A DNA stretch of 64,000 bases from Paracoccaceae bacterium (GTDB lineage: Bacteria > Pseudomonadota > Alphaproteobacteria > Rhodobacterales > Rhodobacteraceae), in assembly GCA_022823605.1 (NCBI GenBank), contig JAJEHS010000006.1, positions 62,001-126,000 of the forward strand, read 5' to 3'. Below are positions 8,933 to 18,925 of this stretch, piece by piece; position 1 is the first letter of the stretch; every line of letters starts with the position of its first letter. Position numbers and translations under genes: made by a program. The notes beneath the pieces were generated by a model, which had not been told where the DNA came from, ran no database searches, and was given only the letters and a program-made list of their open reading frames with translations.

Positions 8933-9814
8933 CTAAATTTTTCCGTCCAACTTCCTCAGCCTTTGAATCAAACTGGAGGTATCCCACCGGGAACCTCCCA
9001 ACTTTTGTACATCCTTGTAATATTGATCAATAAGGGCAGTCAGAGGTAGACTTGCACCGATTTCATCTCCTGTCTGAAGACAGATACCTAAATCCTTGCG
9101 CATCCAGTCAACGGCAAAACCAAAATCGAACTCACCATCAATCATTGTGGAGTATCGGTTTTCCATTTGCCAGGAACCAGCAGCGCCCTTGGATATGACC
9201 TCGACGACCTTCCGGCCATCCAAACCTGCCCTGTCCGCAAAATTCAAACCTTCGGAAAGCCCCTGCAAAATACCTGCAATACAAATTTGATTAACCATTT
9301 TGGCAAGCTGGCCAGCACCGGTTGTTCCCATCAATTTGCAAATCCTTGCATAACAGGCCATGACCTTTTCTGCCTGATCAAATACATCCTGGCTACCTCC
9401 ACACATGATTGAAAGGAGGCCATTTTCTGCACCTGCCTGACCACCCGATACGGGTGCATCAATGAAACCTATGCCCTTGGGATCAAGTATTTCATGCAAT
9501 TCACTGGTCACCTTTGCCGAGACAGTCGTATGATCAACGAAAATTGATCCTTTCTCCATACCGGCAAAAATTCCATCTTCTCCAGTACAAACTTCCCTCA
9601 AATCATTGTCATTACCGACACAGGTAAATACAAATTCCTTGTTCAGGGCAGCTTCCCTTGGTGTATTCTCATTGGTACCGGAATATTTTCGAACCCATTC
9701 ATCTGCCTTTTCCTGTGTTCTGTTATAGACACTAACCTCATGCCCGGCATTCTTAAGGTGGCCAGCCATGGGAAAGCCCATAACCCCCAATCCAACAAAT
9801 GCAACTTTAGCCAT
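8933..9814 (-). CDS. NAD(P)-dependent beta-hydroxyacid dehydrogenase (3-hydroxyisobutyrate dehydrogenase family)
   Basis: A 293-residue two-domain dehydrogenase. The N-terminal Rossmann domain has VGLGVMGFPMAGHL, the family hinge shows DAPVSGGQAGAENGLLSIMCGG, and the catalytic lysine lies in GQLAKMVNQ. The C-terminal all-alpha domain ends with ALIDQYYKDVQKLGGSRWDTSSLIQ. Family members reduce or oxidise 3-hydroxyisobutyrate (valine catabolism), tartronate semialdehyde, or succinic semialdehyde/glyoxylate. The motifs do not separate these substrates. The start ATG at 9814 follows AGGA at suitable spacing. It stands alone, with a 311-base gap to the divergent acylase gene, so context gives no pathway. 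Confidence 0.88.
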   Translation of the reverse strand: MAKVAFVGLGVMGFPMAGHLKNAGHEVSVYNRTQEKADEWVRKYSGTNENTPREAALNKEFVFTCVGNDNDLREVCTGEDGIFAGMEKGSIFVDHTTVSAKVTSELHEILDPKGIGFIDAPVSGGQAGAENGLLSIMCGGSQDVFDQAEKVMACYARICKLMGTTGAGQLAKMVNQICIAGILQGLSEGLNFADRAGLDGRKVVEVISKGAAGSWQMENRYSTMIDGEFDFGFAVDWMRKDLGICLQTGDEIGASLPLTALIDQYYKDVQKLGGSRWDTSSLIQRLRKLDGKI

Positions 9815-10125
9815 TTATTCATCCTTTCTTTTCTCAAAAGCTCCGGTGTTGATTGCCAAGTAAGCTTTTCCTGTTCGGTTTTGATTTATTGATCGGTAGA
9901 TAATTTGTAAATCCAATTAAGTACCTGATGAAAAAGTAATTACTTAGGCTTTAAATCCAAGCATATAAATCTCACCTTTCACTTGAGGGTCTCAAAACGT
10001 AAAATAATTGGTTTATTGGATTGGTATCCCGGATAAACTACCATAATTTTCAATTTGGAATATACAGGTATGGAAATTCCCTCATTGATTAGATGCTAAA
10101 ATAAAGAATTATTACAGACTTAGGT
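9815..10125. other. Divergent intergenic region, no gene found
   Basis: About 310 bases of AT-rich DNA between the leftward dehydrogenase and the rightward acylase. It must hold two opposing promoters. I see no strong inverted repeat, terminator or short coding frame with a ribosome site. Confidence 0.5.
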
Positions 10126-12582
10126 ATGCTTTTTCTATTTCGCTGGATATTCAGGATATTAATGATCTTTGGATTTCTGATCATACTGACTCTGGGTGTT
10201 CTATATTACTTTTCGTCAAAATCACTGCCAGATTATACTGGTAACTTTCAGGTTCAGGGCATCTCCAACCCAGTTGAGATCGTAAGAACCGAACATAATA
10301 TCCCCCATATCTTTGGAACTTCTGACAATGATGTATTTTTTGCATTGGGGTATGTTCATGCACAGGATAGACTCTGGCAAATGACCAACTTGCGTCGGGT
10401 TGCGCAAGGAAGGTTATCGGAAATCTATGGAAATGAAACAATCGAAATCGATGAGTTGATGCGTCGATTTGACCTTTATGATCTGGCTTCTAACTCCCTA
10501 CCATTCCAGGATCAGCAAACCATTGAAGCACTTGAAGCCTATGCCAGGGGTGTAAATACACACCTGAATTCGGTCAATTCAATCTGGAGGGGTAGAGGTG
10601 CACCGGAATTCTTGCTTTTCAGAACACCCATTCATCCTTGGACTCCCATTGACAGTCTTGCCATCCTGAACCTGCAGGCAGTCAGATTGGCTTCTCATCT
10701 GGAAAATGAAATCCTTGGACAAAGGATATTGTCAAAACTGGGACCGGAAAAACTCAAAACCATATTACCTGATGCCTACAGCCCCAACCTGATTCCTTTT
10801 GGCAGTTCATCAACTCTGGAAATTGATGCTGGAGAAAGTGAGGTTCAATCCGAAGAAGGTGTCGATGGGTTGAATGTTGGTGAACTTCTCGGATTCGGGG
10901 GCGGTTCGAATGCCTGGGTAGTTTCACCCGAGAAAACAGTAAATGGCAAAGCCATATTAGCCAGCGACCCTCATCTGGGATTATCCGTTCCATCAATTTG
11001 GTATCTTGCCCGTCTAGAGTTGTCCAACGGTGGTGTGATTGGTGCTTCTATACCGGGTGTTCCGGCAATTATTGCTGGCAGATCATCGCATCTGGCCTGG
11101 GGCATCACCTTTGCCAATATTGATGATCAGGATCTTTATTTCGAGAGATTGGACCCAACCAACGACAATAGGTATTTGACACCAACAGGTTTCAGGAATT
11201 TCAGAAACAGATTGTCTGATATTGAAGTAAAGGGACAGGCCTTGCCTACTACCATTCAACTGAGCTGGTCAGAAAATGGCCCTGTCATTCCAAAAAAATT
11301 CTACAATTTAAAATCAATTGTTCCCGATGGTCATGTAGCATCCCTTGCCTGGACACTTTTTGAGCCCCAAAACACATCTCTCTCAGCTGCAATCGGACTT
11401 ATGAAAGCTGCTACCATTGATGATGGTCTCCAGCACATGGGCAAGGCCCATACACCTGGTTTGAACTTTTTTATATCGGATGGTGATAATATCGCCTATC
11501 AATTGGTTGGAAAATCTCCCTTGCGAAGTTCTTTCCATGAAACCGAAGGGCGTTTGCCCTCGGCAGGGTGGAAATACAGAAACAGATGGTATGGATCAAT
11601 ACCATATGAAGATATGCCAAGAATCATAAATCCTAGTGCCGGGTACCTTGCGAACACAAACAACAAACCCGTAGATCAGGAGTATCCCCAGCATTTGAGT
11701 TTTTCCTGGAATGACACGAAAAGATACAAAAGGTTAAATAATATTCTCACAACAAGGCCCATCCATTCCAAGCAAAGTACCATTCAGACCCAAATTGATA
11801 TTGTATCGGAAACGGCCAGGACTTTGGTTCCCCTATTCAGTCGCGGTATGGGGCATTTGATAGGAGCCAATCCTGCGGATGAACAATCTGCTCTTAAAAT
11901 CAACGCCTTGGGGTTATTGAATGACTGGGTAGGTGATATGGATCAGGATAAGGCTCAACCATTGATATATTCCCAGTGGCTGGTTTCTATATTCCGCTTG
12001 ATAACCCAGGATGAACTTGGAACCATTTATGAAGATTATTCCTATCCCGATGCAGATTTCCTCGAACGGGTTTTCAGGGATATTGATGGTGCTTCCTCAT
12101 GGTGTGATTTCATTCAGACTGAGCGGGTTGAAGATTGTGATACAATAGCCTCATTGGCCCTGGATGATACACTCCGGGCATTGGTAACTTCCTATGGCGA
12201 AGATATCAGTTTGTGGAAATGGGGTACGGCCCATCAGATAAACCACGACCATACTCCCCTGGGTTCTGCACCATTAATGTCCTGGCTCAATATCAGATAT
12301 CCGGGTTCAGGTAGTATAGATACCCTAAACAGATCATCCCCGACTGGGGAATTTCCCGATATATTTTCATCCGATCACGGTGCCGGATACAGAGGGGTTT
12401 ATGATTTTTCCAATTTGGATGAATCAGAATTTATAATCGCGACCGGACAAAGTGGTCATCCCCTGTCGCAATATTATGATGATCTCAGCAGACATTTTGC
12501 CCAAAACAAATATCTCCGAATGTCCCTCAATCCCGATTTGGCTAGGTCCAATTCAATTGGAACCACCACCTTACAACCATAG
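10126..12582 (+). CDS. Penicillin acylase family (Ntn-hydrolase) protein, membrane anchored
   Basis: An 818-residue member of the penicillin amidase family. An N-terminal membrane helix (about residues 5-29) is followed by the alpha chain, with ALGYVHAQDRLWQM near residue 68. The autoproteolysis and nucleophile site follows in GGGSNAWVVSP, where the Ser after GGG becomes the N-terminal nucleophile of the beta chain. The beta chain continues with ASDPHLGLSVPSIWY and IPGVPAIIAGRSSHLAWGIT, both strongly conserved. Family members hydrolyse amides such as penicillins, N-acyl homoserine lactones and other acylamides. The substrate cannot be read from sequence. The uncleaved helix suggests a periplasm-facing, membrane-tethered enzyme. 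It converges with the betaine permease gene six bases downstream. Confidence 0.9.
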   Translation: MLFLFRWIFRILMIFGFLIILTLGVLYYFSSKSLPDYTGNFQVQGISNPVEIVRTEHNIPHIFGTSDNDVFFALGYVHAQDRLWQMTNLRRVAQGRLSEIYGNETIEIDELMRRFDLYDLASNSLPFQDQQTIEALEAYARGVNTHLNSVNSIWRGRGAPEFLLFRTPIHPWTPIDSLAILNLQAVRLASHLENEILGQRILSKLGPEKLKTILPDAYSPNLIPFGSSSTLEIDAGESEVQSEEGVDGLNVGELLGFGGGSNAWVVSPEKTVNGKAILASDPHLGLSVPSIWYLARLELSNGGVIGASIPGVPAIIAGRSSHLAWGITFANIDDQDLYFERLDPTNDNRYLTPTGFRNFRNRLSDIEVKGQALPTTIQLSWSENGPVIPKKFYNLKSIVPDGHVASLAWTLFEPQNTSLSAAIGLMKAATIDDGLQHMGKAHTPGLNFFISDGDNIAYQLVGKSPLRSSFHETEGRLPSAGWKYRNRWYGSIPYEDMPRIINPSAGYLANTNNKPVDQEYPQHLSFSWNDTKRYKRLNNILTTRPIHSKQSTIQTQIDIVSETARTLVPLFSRGMGHLIGANPADEQSALKINALGLLNDWVGDMDQDKAQPLIYSQWLVSIFRLITQDELGTIYEDYSYPDADFLERVFRDIDGASSWCDFIQTERVEDCDTIASLALDDTLRALVTSYGEDISLWKWGTAHQINHDHTPLGSAPLMSWLNIRYPGSGSIDTLNRSSPTGEFPDIFSSDHGAGYRGVYDFSNLDESEFIIATGQSGHPLSQYYDDLSRHFAQNKYLRMSLNPDLARSNSIGTTTLQP

Positions 12583-12588
12583 TCCGGG

Positions 12589-14553
12589 TCAATTGATACC
12601 CAGGGCCTTTTTTCTTGAATAAGACCAAGTCATTATCAGGTGATCGACCATCAAACCGATAAATGAAACGATCAGGCCCAATACCAATCCTTTCCCTACA
12701 TCAGTAAAGGAGAGAGCCCGTTGCATCTCCTGTCCCAAATCCTGGGTACCGATAAATGCAGCTATGATTACCATGAAAAGAGAAAACATGACTGACTGGT
12801 TTACCCCTACCATAATGGTCGGGATAGCCATTGGGAGACGAGCCTTGAAGAGTGTCTGATACTTGGTTGCACCAGACATCTGGGAAGCTTCAATGATTTG
12901 CGGGTCCACGTTCCTCAAGCCTTCTACCGTATATCGGGTCAAGGGAACTGCAGCAAACAATACTACTGCTCCAATCACGGCCACATCATTAACCCCGAAG
13001 AGCATGACAACCGGGATGAGGTAGATAAAACTCGGAAAGGTTTGAAGGGTATCACATATAAGCAAGATCGTCTTGGAAGATCGATCGCCAAAGCTGGCAA
13101 AAACACCCATCGGAAATCCTATTATGGCTGCTATTATAACCGCTACGGTAACAGTATAAACCGTAATCATGGTACGGTCCCACCAACCGGAAATGGCAAT
13201 CAGGACAAAGAAGCTTGTACATATCAGAGCTGATCTCACTCCCCCTATTCTGAAACCAATGCATGCCAAGAGAGCAAGAACAGCTGTAAAGGGTACCCAA
13301 AGGTAAAAATTCCTCAAGGGTATTAATATCCAGGTAATGAGAAACCACCTGATCCATTGTGTTACAGGATCAAGTGTGATTACCAACCAATCAACCCCGG
13401 TCTCAATGGGAGAAGAAATTGAAAGGGCCTGATTTCTTTTTACCTCTTCAAGGATGGGAATGAATTTACCTAAAACCAGAAACAGCACGAACAAGACCAA
13501 CCAGGAAAAGAAGAATTTGTGGCGCAGGAAGATGGAGGTCCCCTTTGGAAAATGAATTGGTTGCCGCTTGGCCCATGCTTGGGTACACCTATCCAGTGTT
13601 ATGGCAATGAGCACGATGGAAATTCCGATTTCCACCGATTGTCCTATTTTCAGTGATTGCAGGAGTTGCAGTAGCTTTTGTCCCAATCCAGGCATACCAA
13701 TGAAACTTGCCAAGACTACCATTGCCAAACACTGCATGATGACCTGGTTTACACCAATAAGTATTTCTGTTCTTGCCGAGGGAATGCGGACAAATCTCAA
13801 CAACTGCCATCCGGTTGACCCTGCCATTTTACCACCCTCTATAACTTCAGGTGGTACACTTTTCAATCCCAAGAGGGTCATTCTAATCATTGGAGGTACG
13901 GCAAATATAACTGTTACAATCGCTCCTGCCTTGGGGCCTACACCAATAAAGACAACTACCGGAATCATGTAGGCAAAATGAGGCATGGTTTGGGCCACGT
14001 TAAGGATTGGATTCAGGATCCTTTCGAATATTTTGCTTCGCCAAGCAAGAGTTCCAAAAATCAGACCGATCAAAACCGATATCGGAGTTGCGACAATGAT
14101 AACCGAAAGTGTTTCCATGGCCCACTTCCATTGCCCCATGACAGCTATCCAAATGAATGTTCCACCTGAAATCAGTGAAAGCCTCCAACCACCAAGGCTA
14201 TATCCAAGTACAAAAGCCGTAGCCGCGATTGCAGACCATGGGATGGGACCAATGCGGGGCCACCGATGCTTGCCGTATAGGAGATTGGCTGTAATATCAA
14301 GTAACCACTCAACGCCCCCCGAGATGGCTCTTGATACATAAATCAGACCGAGATCATCCCTGAGGAAGACAAAAAAGAAATTGATCCAGTCGGCAAAGGG
14401 CAATACTAGGAATTCCGGAGGTCTGGTCAAACCTTCGGGAAAGATTCCCTTGAATAATGCCAATACAAGCGTTATGGCTAGGAATATAAAGGTCCAATGC
14501 TTATTGTTCAGCCCTAGGAATCCGTTGGAAGATAAATTGGTACTACCCAGCAT
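12589..14553 (-). CDS. proW: Glycine betaine/proline ABC transporter permease, two fused ProW domains
   Basis: A 654-residue membrane protein with two copies of the ProW/OpuA permease domain in tandem. The first EAA-type loop reads PPEVIEGGKMAGSTGWQLL (about residue 235) and the second DPQIIEASQMSGATKYQTL (about residue 560). Each is followed by the same IGVNQ / VGVNQ helix and a FIG motif (SFIGMPGLGQ, AFIGTQDLGQ). Most homologues are single-domain and dimerise; here one chain would supply both halves. It imports glycine betaine, proline betaine or choline-type osmolytes with ProV and ProX. Its first 11 bases overlap proV, indicating translational coupling. Last gene of the operon proX-proV-proW. 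Confidence 0.93.
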   Translation of the reverse strand: MLGSTNLSSNGFLGLNNKHWTFIFLAITLVLALFKGIFPEGLTRPPEFLVLPFADWINFFFVFLRDDLGLIYVSRAISGGVEWLLDITANLLYGKHRWPRIGPIPWSAIAATAFVLGYSLGGWRLSLISGGTFIWIAVMGQWKWAMETLSVIIVATPISVLIGLIFGTLAWRSKIFERILNPILNVAQTMPHFAYMIPVVVFIGVGPKAGAIVTVIFAVPPMIRMTLLGLKSVPPEVIEGGKMAGSTGWQLLRFVRIPSARTEILIGVNQVIMQCLAMVVLASFIGMPGLGQKLLQLLQSLKIGQSVEIGISIVLIAITLDRCTQAWAKRQPIHFPKGTSIFLRHKFFFSWLVLFVLFLVLGKFIPILEEVKRNQALSISSPIETGVDWLVITLDPVTQWIRWFLITWILIPLRNFYLWVPFTAVLALLACIGFRIGGVRSALICTSFFVLIAISGWWDRTMITVYTVTVAVIIAAIIGFPMGVFASFGDRSSKTILLICDTLQTFPSFIYLIPVVMLFGVNDVAVIGAVVLFAAVPLTRYTVEGLRNVDPQIIEASQMSGATKYQTLFKARLPMAIPTIMVGVNQSVMFSLFMVIIAAFIGTQDLGQEMQRALSFTDVGKGLVLGLIVSFIGLMVDHLIMTWSYSRKKALGIN

Positions 14554-15586
14554 TGTTTGGCCCGATAAGTAACTCCAGAGCTTCTTGTCGGTTCAGGAAT
14601 CCAAGGTTTTGACCAGCGCTGTCTTCAACCGGATAAAATTCAAATTCCTCATTTACAAGGGTTCTGGCAAGCTCCTGGATCGTTTTTTCCCCTGATATTG
14701 AAAAATTTGCAATACTACCTTCAGGATTTCGGGTTGCCTGAAGCATACCCCTGGCATGGACAACCCTGGCCTTTTCGACTTCCAAGGTAAATTTGGAGAC
14801 ATATTCTGTTGCAGGTTTAAGCACGATTTGATCAGGAGTATCGCATTGCTCGATGGCACCATCCTTCATGATTGCTATTCTATCAGCCAATCTCAAGGCT
14901 TCATCAAAATCATGGGTAATGAAGACAATCGTTTTGTTGAGCATTTCCTGGAGCCGTAAAAACTCATCCTGCATTTCCCGGCGTATTAGAGGATCCAAGG
15001 CGGAAAATGGTTCATCCAAAAACCAGATGTCAGGTTCAATGGCCAGACTTCTGGCGATACCAACCCTTTGCTGCTGTCCACCTGATAATTCTCTGGGATA
15101 ATAATCCTCCCTGCCACCGAGACCAACCAAATCGATCATTTCCATGGCACGCTCATGTCTTTCATGAACTCCTTGTCCTCGCATCTCCAATGGGAAGCCT
15201 ACGTTGTTCAACACCGTACGGTGGGGTAATAAACCAAAATTCTGAAAAACCATACCCATTTTCTTGCGACGCAATTGAATCAGCTGGTTTTCCGACATTT
15301 TTCCGATGTCCTCGCCATCAACCCAAATGTTCCCCCTGGTGATATCCAGAAGTCTGGCAAAGCAACGGACAAGTGTTGATTTTCCTGAACCGGAAAGTCC
15401 CATGATAACAATCATTTCACCTTCCGTAATATCCAATGAAACCTGTCTGACGGCAGCAATATACCCATCTTCAACAATTTTTTCATAGGGCGTATCATCG
15501 GGAATACCCTGCAAATAGCCCTTCGGATTCCTCCCAAAGAGTTTCCAGATATTGCTACACGAAATGACTGTTTTGGACTCTGTCAT
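14543..15586 (-). CDS. proV: Glycine betaine/proline ABC transporter ATP-binding protein
   Basis: A 347-residue ABC ATPase of the ProV/OpuAA type. Walker A is GLSGSGKSTLVRC, the Q-loop sits in MVFQNFGLLPHRTV, the signature is LSGGQQQRVGIARSL, Walker B is IWFLDEPFSALDP, and the H-loop is FITHDFDEAL. The N-terminal extension with ISCSNIWKLFG is typical of the betaine subfamily. The C-terminal 80 residues are a shortened regulatory region ending in a single CBS-like stretch rather than a clear CBS pair. In characterised transporters the CBS pair senses ionic strength, so osmotic gating may differ here. The start lies 211 bases downstream of proX; the end overlaps proW by 11 bases. Confidence 0.95.
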   Translation of the reverse strand: MTESKTVISCSNIWKLFGRNPKGYLQGIPDDTPYEKIVEDGYIAAVRQVSLDITEGEMIVIMGLSGSGKSTLVRCFARLLDITRGNIWVDGEDIGKMSENQLIQLRRKKMGMVFQNFGLLPHRTVLNNVGFPLEMRGQGVHERHERAMEMIDLVGLGGREDYYPRELSGGQQQRVGIARSLAIEPDIWFLDEPFSALDPLIRREMQDEFLRLQEMLNKTIVFITHDFDEALRLADRIAIMKDGAIEQCDTPDQIVLKPATEYVSKFTLEVEKARVVHARGMLQATRNPEGSIANFSISGEKTIQELARTLVNEEFEFYPVEDSAGQNLGFLNRQEALELLIGPNNAG

Positions 15587-15756
15587 TCTTTATTTCCGAA
15601 CATAACGCATGTTAACCTGTAATTGTCAACAGATACCCTGTTATCTATCAAAATTTGAAATGGATTTTCAAACCGTAAGATAAGTCAATAATAACAGAAT
15701 ATTGAAAAGGGTAAAATGTAACTTCAGGATTGTTTGGGGTTAATTTACTTAAATGG

Positions 15757-15786
15757 CTATGCCCGTGTCCATGGACACGGGCATAG
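15757..15786. terminator. Perfect 30-base palindrome between proX and proV
   Basis: The segment from CTATGCCCGTGTC to GACACGGGCATAG is a perfect palindrome with a central CATG, forming a 13-bp GC-rich stem in the transcript. It begins 12 bases after the proX stop and 170 bases before proV. There is no T-run on the minus strand, so it is more likely a partial terminator or a 3'-protecting hairpin that raises proX mRNA over proVW. A protein-binding site is possible, since the DNA is fully symmetric. Confidence 0.6.
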
Positions 15787-15797
15787 AAATTGTTAAT

Positions 15798-16757
<960 letters not shown>

Positions 16758-16908
16758 CTAAACTAATACTCATTCTCAAAACCTACCATTAGATTGTCCT
16801 GAGATGATTTATTTATCACGAAAGAAACACCTTTTAGAGTGTTCTAATTTTTAGTGATTCTTACTAAATGCATGGGTGATTCAACCAACTAATTGATCAA
16901 AATTACCT

Positions 16909-16935
16909 GTTTACAGCAGGAAAATTCCTGTAAAC
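16909..16935. repeat. 27-base inverted repeat between hfq and proX
   Basis: GTTTACAG at 16909-16916 pairs exactly with CTGTAAAC at 16928-16935. The 11-base centre contains a second overlapping inverted pair, CAGGA and TCCTG. It lies 101 bases after the hfq stop and about 165 bases upstream of the proX start, both on the minus strand. It could be the hfq terminator (only a short T stretch follows) or an operator for proX. Confidence 0.45.
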
Positions 16936-17035
16936 TGTTCTAGACAAAGGTCTTTTTGAACCAAAACAATACCAATCCATTACACTTACATGCTGGAATA
17001 AGTATTGGGGAGAATTATTTTGAAATTGGAAACAA

Positions 17036-17287
17036 TTACACCGAATTATCGAGCAAATCAGAATCGTCCTCAATCACTATGCTCTCCGAGGGCATAATTG
17101 TTGAGATGGCATGCTTGTATACCAATTGTACCTGATGATCCCGCTTCAATAATAAACTGTATCTGTCAAACCAAGTAACGCTACCTGATAATTTAACTCC
17201 GTTCACCAGAAAAATGGTGACCCCAACCTTCTCTTTTCTAACTGTATTGATAAAGGCATCCTGAAGCCGGTTCTGTTGGTTTGCCAT
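17036..17287 (-). CDS. hfq: RNA chaperone Hfq
   Basis: Hfq forms a hexameric ring that pairs small RNAs with their mRNA targets. The 83-residue product contains both Sm motifs: the Sm1 region ([19 protein letters not shown]) and the Sm2 region [11 protein letters not shown]. The N terminus [13 protein letters not shown] is typical of the distal/proximal RNA-binding face. The short acidic C-terminal tail (EDDSDLLDN) matches alphaproteobacterial Hfq. ATG at 17287 is chosen over a TTG one codon upstream, with CAGG before it. It lies downstream of ntrY-ntrX-trkA-trkH, the standard alphaproteobacterial order; the hflX that usually follows is absent, and proX comes next. Confidence 0.96.
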   Translation of the reverse strand: MANQQNRLQDAFINTVRKEKVGVTIFLVNGVKLSGSVTWFDRYSLLLKRDHQVQLVYKHAISTIMPSESIVIEDDSDLLDNSV

Positions 17288-17407
17288 CAAACCTGTTCCT
17301 TATAATATTTTTGTTGTGAACCATAACGCAATTTAAACAAATATTTGCAAAAAACAAGAGAAATTTAACCCAACAGGAAAATATCGTGCTCAGATTTAGG
17401 ATACAGA

Positions 17408-18925
17408 TTAATAACCTCTCCAGGCATCCCTACCTAGAAAAAACATGATCAGGATAATTTCCAAACGCCCTACTATCATTCCCAATGAAATAACCACCTT
17501 GGATACATTTCCCAATTGGTCGAAACTGAAGGTTTCTCCCAAGACAGTATCAACCAACGGTCCTGTCGTTGTAATTACCGCCAAGGAAACCGTCAGGGCG
17601 GAATTAAAATCCAATCCGATAATCACAAGACAAAGCAACAGCACAACAACGGTTATGAAAAACATGGTGAATATGAGCCAAGCCTCATCCCAACCGGATT
17701 CTATGTTTCTCAAACTCCAGGATTTTTTTCGTTGCACTCCCGATGGATACAAAAGATGAAACATTTCCTTAGAGACATTTTCAAAAAGTATTTTCAGGCG
17801 TAATAGTTTTATTCCACCTGAATTCGTTGCCACTCCACCACCAATAATAACCAATGTAAGAAGGACAAGATGTGGAAATCCTTCTATCTGGGTATCTGAT
17901 GAAGCGAACCAATAAGTGCTTTCAAAACCCGTGGTGGTCAGAAAGGAAATTACAGTGAATATTACGCCCCAACAATTTTGTATAATCAGCAATATACTTT
18001 CCTCGTTATACTGCTGAATCAATAACTGCCAATCGTACAAAAGTGCTCCGATCAGAACCAGAAAAACAATTTTCGAAGCCAGACGTATTTCAGAATCCTG
18101 ATAGAAATCCCTGAAAACCGGCTTATACCACCAGTAAAATATCAGCAGTCTGGTAATTCCGAAAAGCAGCAATAAAACCACCAGAATTTCACCCCAAATT
18201 CCTGATGCAGATTCAAAGAATGCCGTTTCACCAACGATTCCACTCGTTGATAGTGACGACATCGCAAAAACAAGGGCATTTAATCCTGATGAACCCAAAA
18301 TGTACAAACCAATCCAAAAAATAAGTGTTAGTACAAGGTAATAGGGGAGAAGAATTGAAAACTTTCTATAAAGGGGTTGCTCTTCAAAACTCAATTCCCC
18401 CCGGTCGGAATCGTCGTTGTCTTCGACACCAATGCTTTGAGCACTATAAAAATAGTTGAAGCCGAAGTGTTGAATGATTGTAGCTGCTGTAACCCACATG
18501 ACGAGCCCTCCCATCCATCCCACCAAGGCCCGCCATAGATGTATGGCGGGCGGAACTTCACCCACGTAATTTTCAATCAGGGTTGCACCAGTGGTTGTAA
18601 AGCATGAAATGGCCTCGAAATACGAATCAAGAGCATCAAATTCGTTTACCAAGGTATAGAGAGGTAAGGCAAAAAAGATCGGCAAAACTAGGAATATGAT
18701 TGTCAGTTCAATCATATCCCTTCGCAAAGACGGTTTTGAACCCTGGTTCAGTGTTGCTATTCCCAAGAAAGATCCTATCAGGGCAATTAATAGACCCTGA
18801 TAGAAAAATGTCTGAGAAGTTTGGTGATCATCGTTAAGGAGAGCCAAAAAGGCCGGAGCAAACATAGTCACTCCGCTAACGACGATGGAAAGTGAAATAA
18901 AGCTTATTTTAGGTTTAATAAGCAT
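17408..18925 (-). CDS. trkH: Potassium uptake protein TrkH
   Basis: TrkH is the membrane subunit of the Trk K+ importer. Its four quasi-repeated selectivity filters can be seen in order: CFTTTGATL (about residue 110), MSSLSTSGIVG (about 225), SFLTTTGFES (about 335) and AVITTTGPLV (about 455). The arginine of GRLEIIL near the C terminus is also conserved. The 505-residue protein is highly hydrophobic throughout. Its first 11 bases overlap trkA, so the gating and transport subunits are translationally coupled. It sits in the ntrYX-trkAH-hfq cluster. Confidence 0.95.
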   Translation of the reverse strand: MLIKPKISFISLSIVVSGVTMFAPAFLALLNDDHQTSQTFFYQGLLIALIGSFLGIATLNQGSKPSLRRDMIELTIIFLVLPIFFALPLYTLVNEFDALDSYFEAISCFTTTGATLIENYVGEVPPAIHLWRALVGWMGGLVMWVTAATIIQHFGFNYFYSAQSIGVEDNDDSDRGELSFEEQPLYRKFSILLPYYLVLTLIFWIGLYILGSSGLNALVFAMSSLSTSGIVGETAFFESASGIWGEILVVLLLLFGITRLLIFYWWYKPVFRDFYQDSEIRLASKIVFLVLIGALLYDWQLLIQQYNEESILLIIQNCWGVIFTVISFLTTTGFESTYWFASSDTQIEGFPHLVLLTLVIIGGGVATNSGGIKLLRLKILFENVSKEMFHLLYPSGVQRKKSWSLRNIESGWDEAWLIFTMFFITVVVLLLCLVIIGLDFNSALTVSLAVITTTGPLVDTVLGETFSFDQLGNVSKVVISLGMIVGRLEIILIMFFLGRDAWRGY

